This document shows positions 16,993 through 26,349 of a stretch of 40,880 bases of DNA, piece after piece. The notes below the pieces were generated by a model. The model did no database searches, was not told where the DNA came from, and was given only the letters and a program-made list of their open reading frames with translations. This stretch comes from Syntrophobacterales bacterium (lineage in GTDB: Bacteria > Desulfobacterota > Desulfobaccia > Desulfobaccales > 0-14-0-80-60-11). The stretch covers positions 1-40,880 of the forward strand of contig JALNYP010000034.1 in NCBI GenBank assembly GCA_023229795.1. The letters are read 5' to 3'. Positions within the stretch are counted from its first letter, which is position 1. Each line of letters opens with the position of its first letter. Made by a program: the position numbers and the translations under genes.

Positions 16993-17336
16993 AAATGGTT
17001 CGCCTGTAGTTCAACATACCCATACTACGCTTTTGCTCAGTTTGCAATGAAAGAACTGCAATCTCAACCAGTAAAAACCTCCAAAGAGTCAATTTTAGAT
17101 TGTTTAGGTGAGATTTGGTTTTGAGCGGGGGTGGAGGAATGAGATTTTCTGCAATAGTCTGTGCATCCAGCGGAGCAGTGGTGCCCATCCGCACGGAGGC
17201 GCAACGGCAACCTGACAGCAACGGCTATGCACAGGAGGGGTATTCACCCTTTGGCCGGCGCCCTCTTGATCGGGGCTTAGCAGTGATTAAATTATCCACA
17301 ATATTTAATCATTTCGAACTATAGGAAGAGGACCTG
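16993..17336. other. Gap between mucR and the GAF gene
   Basis: About 340 bases that hold no gene I can support. It must contain divergent promoters; I see AT-rich stretches at 17040-17130 and 17285-17320 but no clear hexamer pair. A ribosome site GGAAGAGG precedes the next gene. Confidence 0.4.
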
Positions 17337-19742
17337 ATGACCCCCCGACAGGTTAAATTTCCTTTTAAGAGCCGGCTCAGCCTCAAGCCGCTGCTGGATT
17401 TTTGGGAAGGCTTATTGGCCGAAGGCAAAGGTGGCATGACTTCCTTGGGGCCGGTTATCCGCCAAAAGTTTAAGAACGCCCCGGAACTCAGGGAACCCAT
17501 CGAGAACCTCGCGGTTCTGGAAAATCACCGGGAACTCATTGATCTGTTGATGTGCGCGGTTTTTCCGCCGGCGTTTTGGGAGAGCGATTGCGCCGCAGCC
17601 TTCGTGCCGTTCCAGTTTACCAGCTTCTATGCCACCCCTATGTTCAAAAACCTGTTCAGGATGGAAGAGCAAGGTTTTACACCGCAATTGAACATCGACC
17701 CCCAACAATGGCAATGGGGACGGGTCCTCAAGGCGTATATCTATATCCTGCAGAAATTTTACCACCTTGACCTCACCTGGGAATTTCCCCTGATCGCCCA
17801 AGCCCGATGCCCTAAAACCGGACTGGATCGGTTTTTTAATATCGTCTTGGATCCAAAATTCCTGGAAATCAAGGTGCTCGGAGAGCCCAGGAGTTTGACG
17901 GAAGCGGACCGGATTCGCCTCCTGGCTAACGTTTCCGACCTGAAATTGTGGCTGGAACTGATACCCCCGGAACACTTTGAATTTCAGGGCTTTGGCGTTT
18001 TTAAGGCTGCGGATGTGACGGCTCGCGAGATGTTATCGGCCCTGCAGGCGGATCTGTCTGAAAAGGAAACGATTTTTCAGCGAGATGGTTTTGCCTCCCT
18101 CCAGGAAAAATTGCAGATCTATCTGCAAGAGACGGACCTTACACTGGGCCTGGCCGCCATCCGGGGTGAACAGATTCTCCTCCTGCCGCATACGCATAAG
18201 CAGGCGGAAACGACCTGCGTCCTGGAGAATGCGACGCATTACCAAAGAAGTGAATTCAAGGGGTCAATTTTTTCCCGGGCGATGGATCAGGGCGAGCCGC
18301 TGGTCGTTGAAGATCTGAACTTTTATCCGAAGAACACGATTCTGGAAGAGCGCATGCTGGAGCACGGGTACCGGAGTGTGTATGTGGCCCCCATCCTCTA
18401 CCAGGAGAGGCTCCTGGGCACTTTGATGCTCAAATCCACCCGCGCCGGCGCGCTGAACGCCCTGAACACGGCCAACCTCCTCCCGGTTCTGCCTCTGTTT
18501 GCCGTGGCTTTGAATCGCAGCCTGGAGCAACTGAACCAAAAGATTCAGACGGTCATCAAAGAGGAGTTCACCGCGATCCACCCCTCGGTGGAATGGCGCT
18601 TCCAGCAGGCCGCCCTGCACTATATCCAGCATAAGGACGAGGGAGTTTCAGCCCCGGAGCCCATTGTGTTCCATCAAGTCTACCCCCTGTTCGGCGTTTC
18701 GGATATCAGGATGTCCAGCGATCACCGTAACGCCGCGATTCAGGCCGACCTCATCGAACACTTCCGCCTTACCCAAGAAATCCTGCGGCTCGCCTATGAA
18801 CACCGGCCCTTACCGATTCTGGCGGCCTTCAGTCATCGCATCGACAAGCATATCAACCGGCTGAAACTTGGCCTGAATGCGGGGGACGAGATCACCAAAC
18901 CGCTGTTCATTCAGCAGACCATCGAACCCATTTTTGACCAATTGGCCAATTTCGGCGCCCCGGTGGCCGAGAAGATAGCCTCGTACCGGGCCGCCCTGGA
19001 TTCTCAGATGAAGACCATTTATCGCGGCCGGCGAGACTTTGAAGAGAGTCTTAAGATGATTAATGAGACTATTGCAACGTATCTGGATCAGGAGGAAGCC
19101 AAAGCCCAGGAATATTTTCCCCACTATTTTGAAAAACTCAAGACCGACGGGGTGGAACACACCATCTATATCGGGGCGAGCATGGTGGAGAACGGGAATT
19201 TTAGTCCCATGTATCTGAAAAACCTGCGCCTGTGGCAGGTCATGGTCATCTGCGAAGTGGTGCGCCGCACTGAGAAAATCAAGGGAAGTCTGCCGGTGCC
19301 CCTGGAAACTACCCACCTCATTCTGGTCCAGGATTCGCCGCTCTCTATCTTCTTTAGTCCGGATGAGCGACACTTCGAAGTGGAGGGGGCTTACGATATC
19401 CGCCACGAGATCATCAAGAAACGCATTGACAAGGCGATAATTAAAGGCAAATCCGAGCGGCTGACGCAACCGGGCAAAATTGCCATCGTGTACTCCCAGA
19501 GACAGGAGGGCACGGAATACCTGGAATATATCGATTATCTCCAGGCTGCCGGTTACCTGAAGGCTGGGACGGAGGATGTGGAGTTGGAGGATTTACAAGG
19601 GGCCCAGGGATTGAAAGCCCTGCGGGTTACAGTAGAGCTGGGCGCTTCCAGTTCTGAGAATCAGGCGCTGCCGGAAATCGCCGCGGCGGCTGTCAAGGGG
19701 CTGCCCAAGATAGCCAATTTACGGCAACGGCACAAGACCTGA
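17337..19742 (+). CDS. Large GAF-domain protein of unknown function
   Basis: 801 residues, soluble, with no signal peptide or membrane helix. The N-terminal 240 residues contain conserved-looking aromatic stretches (LMCAVFPPAFWESD, FQFTSFYATPMFKNLF). A GAF-like region spans roughly residues 255-400 (LTLGLAAIRGEQILLLP, GSIFSRAMDQGEPLVVEDL, YRSVYVAPILYQERLLGTLML). The rest is helical and hydrophilic, with a C-terminal part that includes ETTHLILVQDSPLSIFFSPDERHFEV. From memory, similar large GAF proteins are mainly reported in Bacteroidota; this was not checked. There is no kinase, cyclase or phosphodiesterase domain that I can see, so it looks like a stand-alone sensor or scaffold. It is a single transcription unit between mucR and carB. 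Confidence 0.65.
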   Translation: MTPRQVKFPFKSRLSLKPLLDFWEGLLAEGKGGMTSLGPVIRQKFKNAPELREPIENLAVLENHRELIDLLMCAVFPPAFWESDCAAAFVPFQFTSFYATPMFKNLFRMEEQGFTPQLNIDPQQWQWGRVLKAYIYILQKFYHLDLTWEFPLIAQARCPKTGLDRFFNIVLDPKFLEIKVLGEPRSLTEADRIRLLANVSDLKLWLELIPPEHFEFQGFGVFKAADVTAREMLSALQADLSEKETIFQRDGFASLQEKLQIYLQETDLTLGLAAIRGEQILLLPHTHKQAETTCVLENATHYQRSEFKGSIFSRAMDQGEPLVVEDLNFYPKNTILEERMLEHGYRSVYVAPILYQERLLGTLMLKSTRAGALNALNTANLLPVLPLFAVALNRSLEQLNQKIQTVIKEEFTAIHPSVEWRFQQAALHYIQHKDEGVSAPEPIVFHQVYPLFGVSDIRMSSDHRNAAIQADLIEHFRLTQEILRLAYEHRPLPILAAFSHRIDKHINRLKLGLNAGDEITKPLFIQQTIEPIFDQLANFGAPVAEKIASYRAALDSQMKTIYRGRRDFEESLKMINETIATYLDQEEAKAQEYFPHYFEKLKTDGVEHTIYIGASMVENGNFSPMYLKNLRLWQVMVICEVVRRTEKIKGSLPVPLETTHLILVQDSPLSIFFSPDERHFEVEGAYDIRHEIIKKRIDKAIIKGKSERLTQPGKIAIVYSQRQEGTEYLEYIDYLQAAGYLKAGTEDVELEDLQGAQGLKALRVTVELGASSSENQALPEIAAAAVKGLPKIANLRQRHKT

Positions 19743-19949
19743 CAGCCATCCTCTTTAGAGGCGTTTTTCCACTAAAGTCAGGCAATTTTCCCTTATCAGT
19801 TCTCTATAATCCCTGATTCAGGAAACTTGATTGAGGGTTTTTCGGTCGTCCCTGTGCCGAAGTTTACATGGATCCGGGTTCCCGACAGTTCCCCCAAATT
19901 AATTCACCCTTAATAAACATTAATAAATTTAGTTAAGCTTAATCTTTTA

Positions 19950-19978
19950 TTGACACCCCTGCCGGCCTTGCCTATATT
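19950..19978 (+). promoter_or_regulatory. Near-consensus sigma-70-type promoter of carB
   Basis: TTGACA (19950-19955), 17-base spacer, TATATT (19973-19978). An AT-rich stretch immediately upstream (19905-19949) could act as an UP element. Expected transcription start is near 19985, giving a leader of about 55 bases with GGAGG before the carB ATG. The remainder of the 298-base gap holds no recognisable gene. Confidence 0.8.
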
Positions 19979-20040
19979 CCTTCCCAGGCTTTCCGTTCGT
20001 TAAGTTCAGGTTATTCCCGTCCCCTCCAGGAGGATGTTCC

Positions 20041-23000
20041 ATGCCCAAACGGCCAGATATCCGCAAGGTGATGATTATCGGCTCCGGCCCCATCATCATC
20101 GGCCAGGCGTGTGAATTCGATTATTCCGGCACCCAGGCCTGCAAGGCCCTGAGGAAGCTGGGTTATGAGATTTGCCTCGTTAATTCCAATCCCGCCACCA
20201 TCATGACCGACCCCGGCACAGCCGACGTCACCTATATCGAACCCTTGAATCTCGACTACATGACGGAAATCATCAAAAAAGAGCGCCCCGATGCCCTGCT
20301 CCCCAATCTCGGGGGTCAATCCGGCCTCAATCTCTCCTCCGCTCTGGCCCGGCATGGCGTTTTGGAGCAGTACGGCGTGCAGATCATTGGGGTGGAAGTG
20401 GACGCCATCAAGCGGGGTGAAGACCGCCAGGCCTTCAAGGACACCATGACCGCCCTGGGATTGGAGATGCCTCAGAGCGCCGTCGCGGTGAACGTGGAGG
20501 AGGCGGAGCGTATCGCCGAGGAACTGGGTTACCCCCTGGTCATCCGGCCGGCCTATACCATGGGCGGTTGGGGCGGCGGCCATGTTTACAACCTGGAAGA
20601 GTTGCGCACCATCGCCGCCAGGGGTCTCTCCGCCAGTATGGTGGGGCAGATTCTGGTGGAGGAATCCGTGCTGGGCTGGGAGGAATTGGAACTGGAGGTG
20701 GTGCGGGACGCCAAGAACCAGATGATCACCGTGTGCTTCATTGAAAATGTAGACGCCATGGGAGTGCACACCGGCGATTCCTACTGCACCGCGCCCATGC
20801 TCACCATCGCCCCGGAGCTGCAGCAGCGGCTGCAAAAATACTCCTATGCCATTGTGGAGGCCATCAAGGTCATTGGCGGCACCAACATCCAGTTCGCCCA
20901 CGACCCCGAAACCGGCCGGGTAGTGGTCATCGAGATCAACCCCCGCACCTCGCGGTCTTCGGCCCTGGCCTCCAAGGCCACCGGCTTCCCTATCGCGTTT
21001 GTGTCCTCGCTCTTGGCCGGAGGCCTCACGTTGGACGAGATTCCGTACTGGCGTCTTGGGACCTTGGAAAAATATGAGCCCTGGGGCGACTACGTGGTCG
21101 TGAAGTTTGCCCGCTGGGCCTTTGAAAAATTCCCTGGCGCCGAGGATAAGCTGGGCACCCAAATGAAGGCGGTGGGCGAGGTCATGAGCCTCGGCAAGAC
21201 TTACAAGGAGGCCTTCCAGAAGTCTATCCGCTCTCTGGAAATCGGCCGCTACGGCCTGGGGTTTGCCAAGGATTTTCATCAGAAGAGCCTGGAAGAGCTC
21301 ATGGACCTATTGTGGGAACCATCCAGCGAGCGGCAATTTATCATGTACGAGGCTCTGCGCCAGGGGGCCAGCGTCGAATCCCTTTTCCAGCGCACTCATA
21401 TCAAGACCTGGTTTATCGAACAGATGCGGGATTTGGTCAAGCTGGAGGAAGAAATTTTGGTCCACCGGGGTCGAGATCTCCCCGAGGAGCTGTTGGTCCG
21501 GGCCAAGCAAGACGGCTTTGCGGATAAGTATTTGGCCCAACTCCTGAAGACCCCCGAGACCAAAATCCGCGAGCAGCGTTACCGGTTGGGAATGCGGCAG
21601 GCCTGGGAGGCGGTGCCGGTAAGTGGAGTGGAAAATGCGGCTTATTACTATTCTACTTACAATGCGCCGGACCAGGTGGAGGTGAGTCAACAGCGCAAGA
21701 TCATGGTGTTGGGCGGCGGCCCCAACCGCATCGGTCAAGGCATCGAATTCGATTACTGCTGCGTGCATGCCGCCTTTGCCATCCGGGATGAAGGCCTTGA
21801 GTCCATTATGGTCAACTGCAACCCTGAAACGGTCTCCACGGACTACGATACCTCGAATAAACTCTATTTCGAGCCCCTCACGGTGGAGGACGTACTGAGT
21901 ATCTATGAGAAGGAACAACCCGAAGGCGTTATCGTCCAGTTCGGGGGCCAGACTCCTTTGAATATCGCCCAGGAACTGGCTGCCGCGGGCGTCAAGATTC
22001 TCGGCACCAGCCCTGACACCATAGACCTGGCCGAGGACCGGGACCGCTTTCGGCACACCGTACGCAAACTCGGCATTCCCCAGCCCGAAAGCGGCATGGC
22101 CAGCAATATTGAGGAAGCCCTGAAGGTAGCCCAAAAAATCGGCTATCCTCTCATGGTCCGCCCTTCTTACGTCCTGGGTGGCCGGGCCATGGAGGTAGTG
22201 CACGATGAAGACATGCTGAAGCGCTACCTCGCGGCCGCGGTACAGGTGAGCCCGGAGCGGCCCATCCTCATCGATAAGTTCCTGGAGAACGCCATCGAAG
22301 CGGAGGCCGACGCCATCGCCGACGGTACCGATGCTTTCGTCCCTGCGGTTATGGAGCATATCGAGTTGGCAGGCATCCATTCCGGCGACTCCGCCTGCGT
22401 CATTCCGCCCATCAGCATCCCCCCCAAGCACCTGGACACCATCAACGAATACACCCGGCGCATCGCCATGGAACTGCACGTCGTCGGTCTGATGAACATC
22501 CAGTATGCCATTGCCAACGACACCGTCTATATCCTGGAGGCTAATCCCCGGGCCTCTCGTACCGTGCCTCTGGTCTCCAAGGTCTGCAACATCCCCATGG
22601 CCAGATTGGCCACCCAGGTCATGTTGGGGAAAAAGCTCTCAGACCTGAACCTCAGCCGGAAGTCCATCCCTCACTTCGGCGTCAAGGAGGCAGTCTTCCC
22701 CTTCAACATGTTCCCCGAAGTTGATCCCCTCCTGGGTCCGGAAATGCGGTCCACCGGTGAGGTCCTGGGCATGGCCGACTCCTTCGGCCTGGCCTTCTAT
22801 AAGGCCCAGGAAGCGGCTCAGCAGGTCCTCCCCTGTGAGGGCACGGTGCTCATTACCGTCTCAGAAGCGGACCGGCCTGCCGTCCTGGAGGTGGCCAGGC
22901 AATTCCACCAGCTGGGCTTCAAAATCCTGGCTACCATAGGCACCCACAAGTTTTTGGCTGACCAGGGCATCCCGACGGAGCAGGTTCTTAAGTTGCACGA

Positions 23001-23241
23001 AGGCCGGCCCAACATCGTGGACATTATCAAGAACCGGGAAATCCATCTGGTGATCAATACTCCGGCCGGCAAGTTGGGAAAATTTGATGATTCCTACATC
23101 CGCAAAGCGGCCATTAAATATAAGGTTCCCTATATCACCACGTTGGCCGGGGCCCTGGCCGCGGCGCGGGGCATCGCCGCGGCTCGCCGGCAACAGCACC
23201 AGGTCCGCTCCCTCCAGAGCTACCATGCCGGCATCAAATAA
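20041..23241 (+). CDS. carB: Carbamoyl-phosphate synthase large subunit
   Basis: 1066 residues, the normal length. CarB makes carbamoyl phosphate from bicarbonate, ATP and ammonia supplied by the glutaminase subunit CarA, for pyrimidine and arginine synthesis. Two homologous synthetase halves are seen, each starting with a Gly-rich ATP-grasp entry (MIIGSGPIIIGQACEFDYSG near 11-30, VLGGGPNRIGQGIEFDYC near 560). EINPRTSRSSALASKATG and LEANPRASRTVPLVSK mark the two metal/ATP sites. The C-terminal MGS-like allosteric domain begins near residue 940 (GTVLITVSEADRP, KILATIGTHKFL). In the first half the ATP-grasp loop reads GGWGGG (175-180) where Thr or Ser is usual instead of Trp177. carA is not in the window. 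Ribosome site GGAGG precedes the ATG. Confidence 0.97.
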   Translation: MPKRPDIRKVMIIGSGPIIIGQACEFDYSGTQACKALRKLGYEICLVNSNPATIMTDPGTADVTYIEPLNLDYMTEIIKKERPDALLPNLGGQSGLNLSSALARHGVLEQYGVQIIGVEVDAIKRGEDRQAFKDTMTALGLEMPQSAVAVNVEEAERIAEELGYPLVIRPAYTMGGWGGGHVYNLEELRTIAARGLSASMVGQILVEESVLGWEELELEVVRDAKNQMITVCFIENVDAMGVHTGDSYCTAPMLTIAPELQQRLQKYSYAIVEAIKVIGGTNIQFAHDPETGRVVVIEINPRTSRSSALASKATGFPIAFVSSLLAGGLTLDEIPYWRLGTLEKYEPWGDYVVVKFARWAFEKFPGAEDKLGTQMKAVGEVMSLGKTYKEAFQKSIRSLEIGRYGLGFAKDFHQKSLEELMDLLWEPSSERQFIMYEALRQGASVESLFQRTHIKTWFIEQMRDLVKLEEEILVHRGRDLPEELLVRAKQDGFADKYLAQLLKTPETKIREQRYRLGMRQAWEAVPVSGVENAAYYYSTYNAPDQVEVSQQRKIMVLGGGPNRIGQGIEFDYCCVHAAFAIRDEGLESIMVNCNPETVSTDYDTSNKLYFEPLTVEDVLSIYEKEQPEGVIVQFGGQTPLNIAQELAAAGVKILGTSPDTIDLAEDRDRFRHTVRKLGIPQPESGMASNIEEALKVAQKIGYPLMVRPSYVLGGRAMEVVHDEDMLKRYLAAAVQVSPERPILIDKFLENAIEAEADAIADGTDAFVPAVMEHIELAGIHSGDSACVIPPISIPPKHLDTINEYTRRIAMELHVVGLMNIQYAIANDTVYILEANPRASRTVPLVSKVCNIPMARLATQVMLGKKLSDLNLSRKSIPHFGVKEAVFPFNMFPEVDPLLGPEMRSTGEVLGMADSFGLAFYKAQEAAQQVLPCEGTVLITVSEADRPAVLEVARQFHQLGFKILATIGTHKFLADQGIPTEQVLKLHEGRPNIVDIIKNREIHLVINTPAGKLGKFDDSYIRKAAIKYKVPYITTLAGALAAARGIAAARRQQHQVRSLQSYHAGIK

Positions 23242-23306
23242 TTGAGCGATATCGGGGGAGGTGCGCCGCGCTAATTCTTGGCGTAACCTCCTATGGTGCT
23301 TCCAAA

Positions 23307-23338
23307 ACAAAAGGGGTAGCTCTCGCTACCCCTTTTGT
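23307..23338 (+). terminator. Strong bidirectional terminator between carB and mlaC
   Basis: ACAAAAGGGGTAGC (23307-23320) and GCTACCCCTTTTGT (23325-23338) form a perfect 14-bp stem around TCTC. The A and T tracts on the two flanks let it act in both directions, which suits the convergent carB and mlaC genes. Confidence 0.85.
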
Positions 23339-23409
23339 CTAACCTGGTTAAATAATCAGATATTATGCGGCAGGTTTGGCCACCATAATAAGAACCCGGC
23401 CTACAGCCC

Positions 23410-24015
23410 TCATCCGGCCCGCGTTAATTCTGACACTTTGGTCTTGAGGCGCCGTACCAGTTCAGCGTAGGAGGACTCATGGATAACCCGGCTGAACTGG
23501 GACCGGTAGTTGCTTATCAGGCTGACACCCTCGATCACCACGTCGTAAACCTTCCAGCTCCCGGCTTCATGGATGAGGCGGTAGTTCAAGGGAAGCCGGT
23601 CATTGGGCCGCACCACCACGGTGCGCACTTCGGCGTAATCGCCGTCCAAAATCTCTCCGGTGTAGTCAATGTGCACCCGTTGGGAGAACTTTGCGATTTT
23701 ATCGGAGTAGGAAGCCTCCAGCAGTTGGGCGAACAGCACCACGAACTCTTCCCGTTGGCCGGCGCTAAGTTTGCCCCAGGTGGATCCCAAGGAGCGCTTG
23801 GCCATTTCCTGGTAATCGAAGAATGGGTCCACGAGGCGCTTGGCCTTCTGCCGCCGTTCTTTCCCCTGGGAAGAGGGATCCTGGAGGATATCCAAACCCT
23901 TACCAACGACCTGCTTAATAATCTCGGTGGGAGGACCTGCCCAGGCCCCGGCCACCCCCACCAGCAGGTTCAAGGTTAACCCGAAAATTACCGTCCTGGT
24001 TAGCCTACCGCTCAT
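23410..24015 (-). CDS. mlaC: MlaC/Ttg2D-family periplasmic phospholipid-binding protein
   Basis: 201 residues with a signal peptide ending near AGAWA (about residue 26). The mature part shows the MlaC order: VDPFFDYQEMAKRSLGSTW, LSAGQREEFVVLFAQLLEASY, then VRTVVVRPNDRLPLNYRL, GSWKVYDVVIEGVSLISNYRSQF near the C-terminus. MlaC shuttles phospholipids between the inner-membrane MlaFEDB complex and the outer membrane; related proteins also occur with hopanoid genes. No other mla gene is nearby, so it is a solitary copy. Start at 24015 is supported by AAAGGAG 7 bases upstream. Confidence 0.88.
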   Translation of the reverse strand: MSGRLTRTVIFGLTLNLLVGVAGAWAGPPTEIIKQVVGKGLDILQDPSSQGKERRQKAKRLVDPFFDYQEMAKRSLGSTWGKLSAGQREEFVVLFAQLLEASYSDKIAKFSQRVHIDYTGEILDGDYAEVRTVVVRPNDRLPLNYRLIHEAGSWKVYDVVIEGVSLISNYRSQFSRVIHESSYAELVRRLKTKVSELTRAG

Positions 24016-24193
24016 GCCGAACTCCTTTGCTTCAGGCTCCTAAAGCTTTTTGCCGAACGTCGGGATTCGCCACAGCCTCCGATCACAGAGCCGCTTAGGA
24101 GTCCCGATCATAATTGCCCATGATTTTTAAGTTAGCGGCCGGATCACTTGGTCCAAGGAGATAAACTAACCAGCCAGGATTGTCAACTGTATT

Positions 24194-24207
24194 GTTATCA
24201 TATTAAC
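24194..24207. promoter_or_regulatory. Putative MarR operator, copy 1 (upstream of marR)
   Basis: GTTATCATATTAAC, a 14-base near-palindrome, lies about 120 bases before the marR start. It matches the three other copies at 24298, 24779 and 26631 at most positions. Confidence 0.5.
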
Positions 24208-24297
24208 CATAATAACCCATAACGGCTTGATTTCAAGAAAACTTTTGACTGGGCATTTAAAAGGGTGGTGGCTAAATTTTCTTGATTATTTTTATCA

Positions 24298-24311
24298 GTT
24301 CATATATTAAC
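24298..24311. promoter_or_regulatory. Putative MarR operator, copy 2 (immediately upstream of marR)
   Basis: GTTCATATATTAAC, one half-site base pair away from a perfect palindrome, ends 18 bases before the marR ATG. A position just upstream of the ribosome site fits autorepression. Confidence 0.55.
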
Positions 24312-24329
24312 TCAAATCAGGACCCACTT

Positions 24330-24761
24330 ATGAACAAGAAATACAGTATCGAAAAATCCACCGGCTTTATCATTTACCGCACCGCCCTGGCGATGCGTGG
24401 AGCCTTGCAACGGGTCTTGAAGGAGCAGGGATTTGACATTACCCCTGAGCAATATGGGATTCTGGTGCTGCTCCGGGAAGAGGAGGGGCTTTCTCAAAAG
24501 GAGATCGGCGACGTCCTCTTCAAGGACAAACCCAACATTAGCCGGATGTTGGACGCCCTGGAGAGGAAAAGGCTAATCCTGCGCCGGTCAACCGACCGCC
24601 GAAGTTTTGCCATCTTCCTGACCGCAGAGGGAAAAAAGCTGGCCGAAGAGGTCCTGCCCATCAAACTGCGACTGGAACAAAAAGCGCTCAATGGCTTGTT
24701 AGCGAGGGAGATAGAAACCTTGGAAGGCATTATTAACAAGATCTATGGGAACATCGCCTAA
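24330..24761 (+). CDS. MarR-family transcriptional regulator
   Basis: 143 residues with the MarR winged-helix fold. The DNA-binding helix region is GLSQKEIGDVLFKDKPNISRMLDALERKRLILR, followed by the wing with the family motif STDRRSFAIFLTAEGKKL. The flanking helices (N-terminal YRTALAMRGALQRVLKEQG and the C-terminal 40 residues) form the dimer interface. I start at ATG 24330 with AGGA upstream; the longer frame from 24282 runs through the operator-like site and is less likely. Two palindromes precede it and two more precede the next two plus-strand transcription units, so it probably represses itself and them. The inducing ligand is unknown. Confidence 0.88.
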   Translation: MNKKYSIEKSTGFIIYRTALAMRGALQRVLKEQGFDITPEQYGILVLLREEEGLSQKEIGDVLFKDKPNISRMLDALERKRLILRRSTDRRSFAIFLTAEGKKLAEEVLPIKLRLEQKALNGLLAREIETLEGIINKIYGNIA

Positions 24762-24778
24762 TTTTTTTTGACATTAAA

Positions 24779-24792
24779 GTTAATATATTAAC
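24779..24792. promoter_or_regulatory. Putative MarR operator, copy 3 (perfect palindrome upstream of glgA)
   Basis: GTTAATATATTAAC is a perfect 14-base palindrome, 67 bases before the glgA-like start. A TTGACA (24768-24773) lies directly upstream, so a bound regulator would cover the promoter. The flanking bases (a T tract, then ATTAAA before the palindrome) are shared with copy 4. Confidence 0.6.
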
Positions 24793-24858
24793 CGTAAATT
24801 ATATAACTAAATGAGCTTCCGGTGCTTAAGGAGTCAGCGTTTCCCAGGGAGACTGCCC

Positions 24859-26349
24859 ATGTTTATTTTGATGGTAACCCCGGAAGCTTCCCCCTTTGCC
24901 CAGGCCGGCAATTTGGCAGAAGTGATGTATGGCCTCTGCCGCGCTTTGGTGCGGTCCGGGGACAGGGTGGCAGTAGTCATTCCGCTATACCAGCAGGTGC
25001 ACCAGTCAGGTTGGCCAATCTCCTTCACGGGACGGACCATATCCGTCCCGCTTTCTTATAAAGCTCTCGACGCCGAGATTTTTCATGCTCCTTTAGAGCC
25101 GGGACTAGATTTCTACTTCATCCGCCAGGACTCCTTCTTCGATCGTGACGGTCTTTACGGCAACTGTTACGGTGATTTTCAGGACAACGCCGAGCGCTTT
25201 ATTTTCTTTAGCCGGGCCGTGGCGGAGATGGTCGAGGCCCTGGAAATGGACATCGACGTCTGTCATTGCCACGAATGGCAGACCGGGCTGGTGCCGGTTT
25301 ACGGCCGCACCCGGTATCGAGAACGGCCGCGGTGGCAGCACCTGCCGGTGGTCTATTCGGTGCACAACGCCGGGTTCCAAGGCATCTTCCCGGCCTACGA
25401 TTTTCCCCTCACCGGGTTGGAGTGGGAACTGCTCTCCGCTCAGGCCCTGGAATTCTATGGCAAGCTCAATTTTATGAAAGGGGGCCTGGTTTTTGCCGAT
25501 CTCCTCAGCACCGTGAGCTCCCGGTACCGGGAGGAAATCCTGACCCCGGCATACGGCTGCGGCCTGGAAGGTATTTTCCACGAACGCGCCGCGGACCTTG
25601 TCGGGATCGGAGAGGGGGTGGATTATTCCCGCTGGGACCCGGCCCAGGATGCTTACCTGGCCTCGGGCTACAGCCGGAATCACCTGGCGGGAAAACAGGC
25701 GTGCAAGCAGCAGTTGGTAACGCGCTTTGGGCTGGACCCGCAGCCCACCCTCCCCCTCATTGGCATGACCACGCGACTCTGCGAACGCAAGGGCATCGAT
25801 CTGGTAGAGGCTATCCTGGAGGACCTCTTGCGTCTGGAGGTAAGTTTCATCCTGCAAGGGACCGGGGAAGAACGCCACAAGTATTGCCTGCAAGAGGTTG
25901 CCGCTCGATACCCGAACCGGATGGGATTGTCTTTTGGTTATTCCGAGGCATTGGCCCACCAGATCATTGCGGGCAGCGACATTTTTCTGATGCCGTCCCG
26001 CTATGAACCCGGCGGGCTGGATCAACTCCACTGCCTGCGTTACGGTACCGTGCCGGTGGTGCGGGCCACCGGCGGGCTGGATGAAACCATCCAGGAATAT
26101 CATCCCGAGACCGGCCAGGGCAACGGTTTCAAGTTCTCGGACTACACGGCGGAAGCCTTCAAGAGCGCCGTATATCGCGCCGTCACCTTGTTTCATAATA
26201 AGGCTGGTTGGGAAGCCGTGATTAAGGACAACATGGCCTTGGACTATTCCTGGGAGAGCGTTATTCCCCAATATCAGGACCTTTATCGCCGGGCCCTGGA
26301 AAAGCGGCGCGGCCCCAGGAGGGTTTCAGAGTATGATCTTGAAAATTAA
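24859..26349 (+). CDS. glgA: Glycogen/starch synthase-like glycosyltransferase (GT5), atypical substrate loop
   Basis: 496 residues from ATG 24859, which has GGGAG 8 bases upstream; the frame is open to 24811 but that start lacks a ribosome site. Both GT-B halves are present: an N-terminal domain with HCHEWQTGLVPVY and VYSVHNAGFQGIFP, and a C-terminal domain with GMTTRLCERKGIDL, the acidic pair motif PSRYEPGGLDQLHCLRYG and TGGLDETI. GT5 enzymes add glucose from ADP- or UDP-glucose to alpha-1,4-glucan. The N-terminal loop KTGGL, where Lys15 in E. coli GlgA contacts the nucleotide sugar, is here QAGNL (Gln15). Donor or product may therefore differ. It stands alone, without glgB, C or P, behind a putative MarR operator. 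Confidence 0.85.
   Translation: MFILMVTPEASPFAQAGNLAEVMYGLCRALVRSGDRVAVVIPLYQQVHQSGWPISFTGRTISVPLSYKALDAEIFHAPLEPGLDFYFIRQDSFFDRDGLYGNCYGDFQDNAERFIFFSRAVAEMVEALEMDIDVCHCHEWQTGLVPVYGRTRYRERPRWQHLPVVYSVHNAGFQGIFPAYDFPLTGLEWELLSAQALEFYGKLNFMKGGLVFADLLSTVSSRYREEILTPAYGCGLEGIFHERAADLVGIGEGVDYSRWDPAQDAYLASGYSRNHLAGKQACKQQLVTRFGLDPQPTLPLIGMTTRLCERKGIDLVEAILEDLLRLEVSFILQGTGEERHKYCLQEVAARYPNRMGLSFGYSEALAHQIIAGSDIFLMPSRYEPGGLDQLHCLRYGTVPVVRATGGLDETIQEYHPETGQGNGFKFSDYTAEAFKSAVYRAVTLFHNKAGWEAVIKDNMALDYSWESVIPQYQDLYRRALEKRRGPRRVSEYDLEN

Noticed and set aside
20011..22479. Long minus-strand frames opposite carB
   Set aside because: Shadows of the highly conserved carB coding frame; no recognisable domain.
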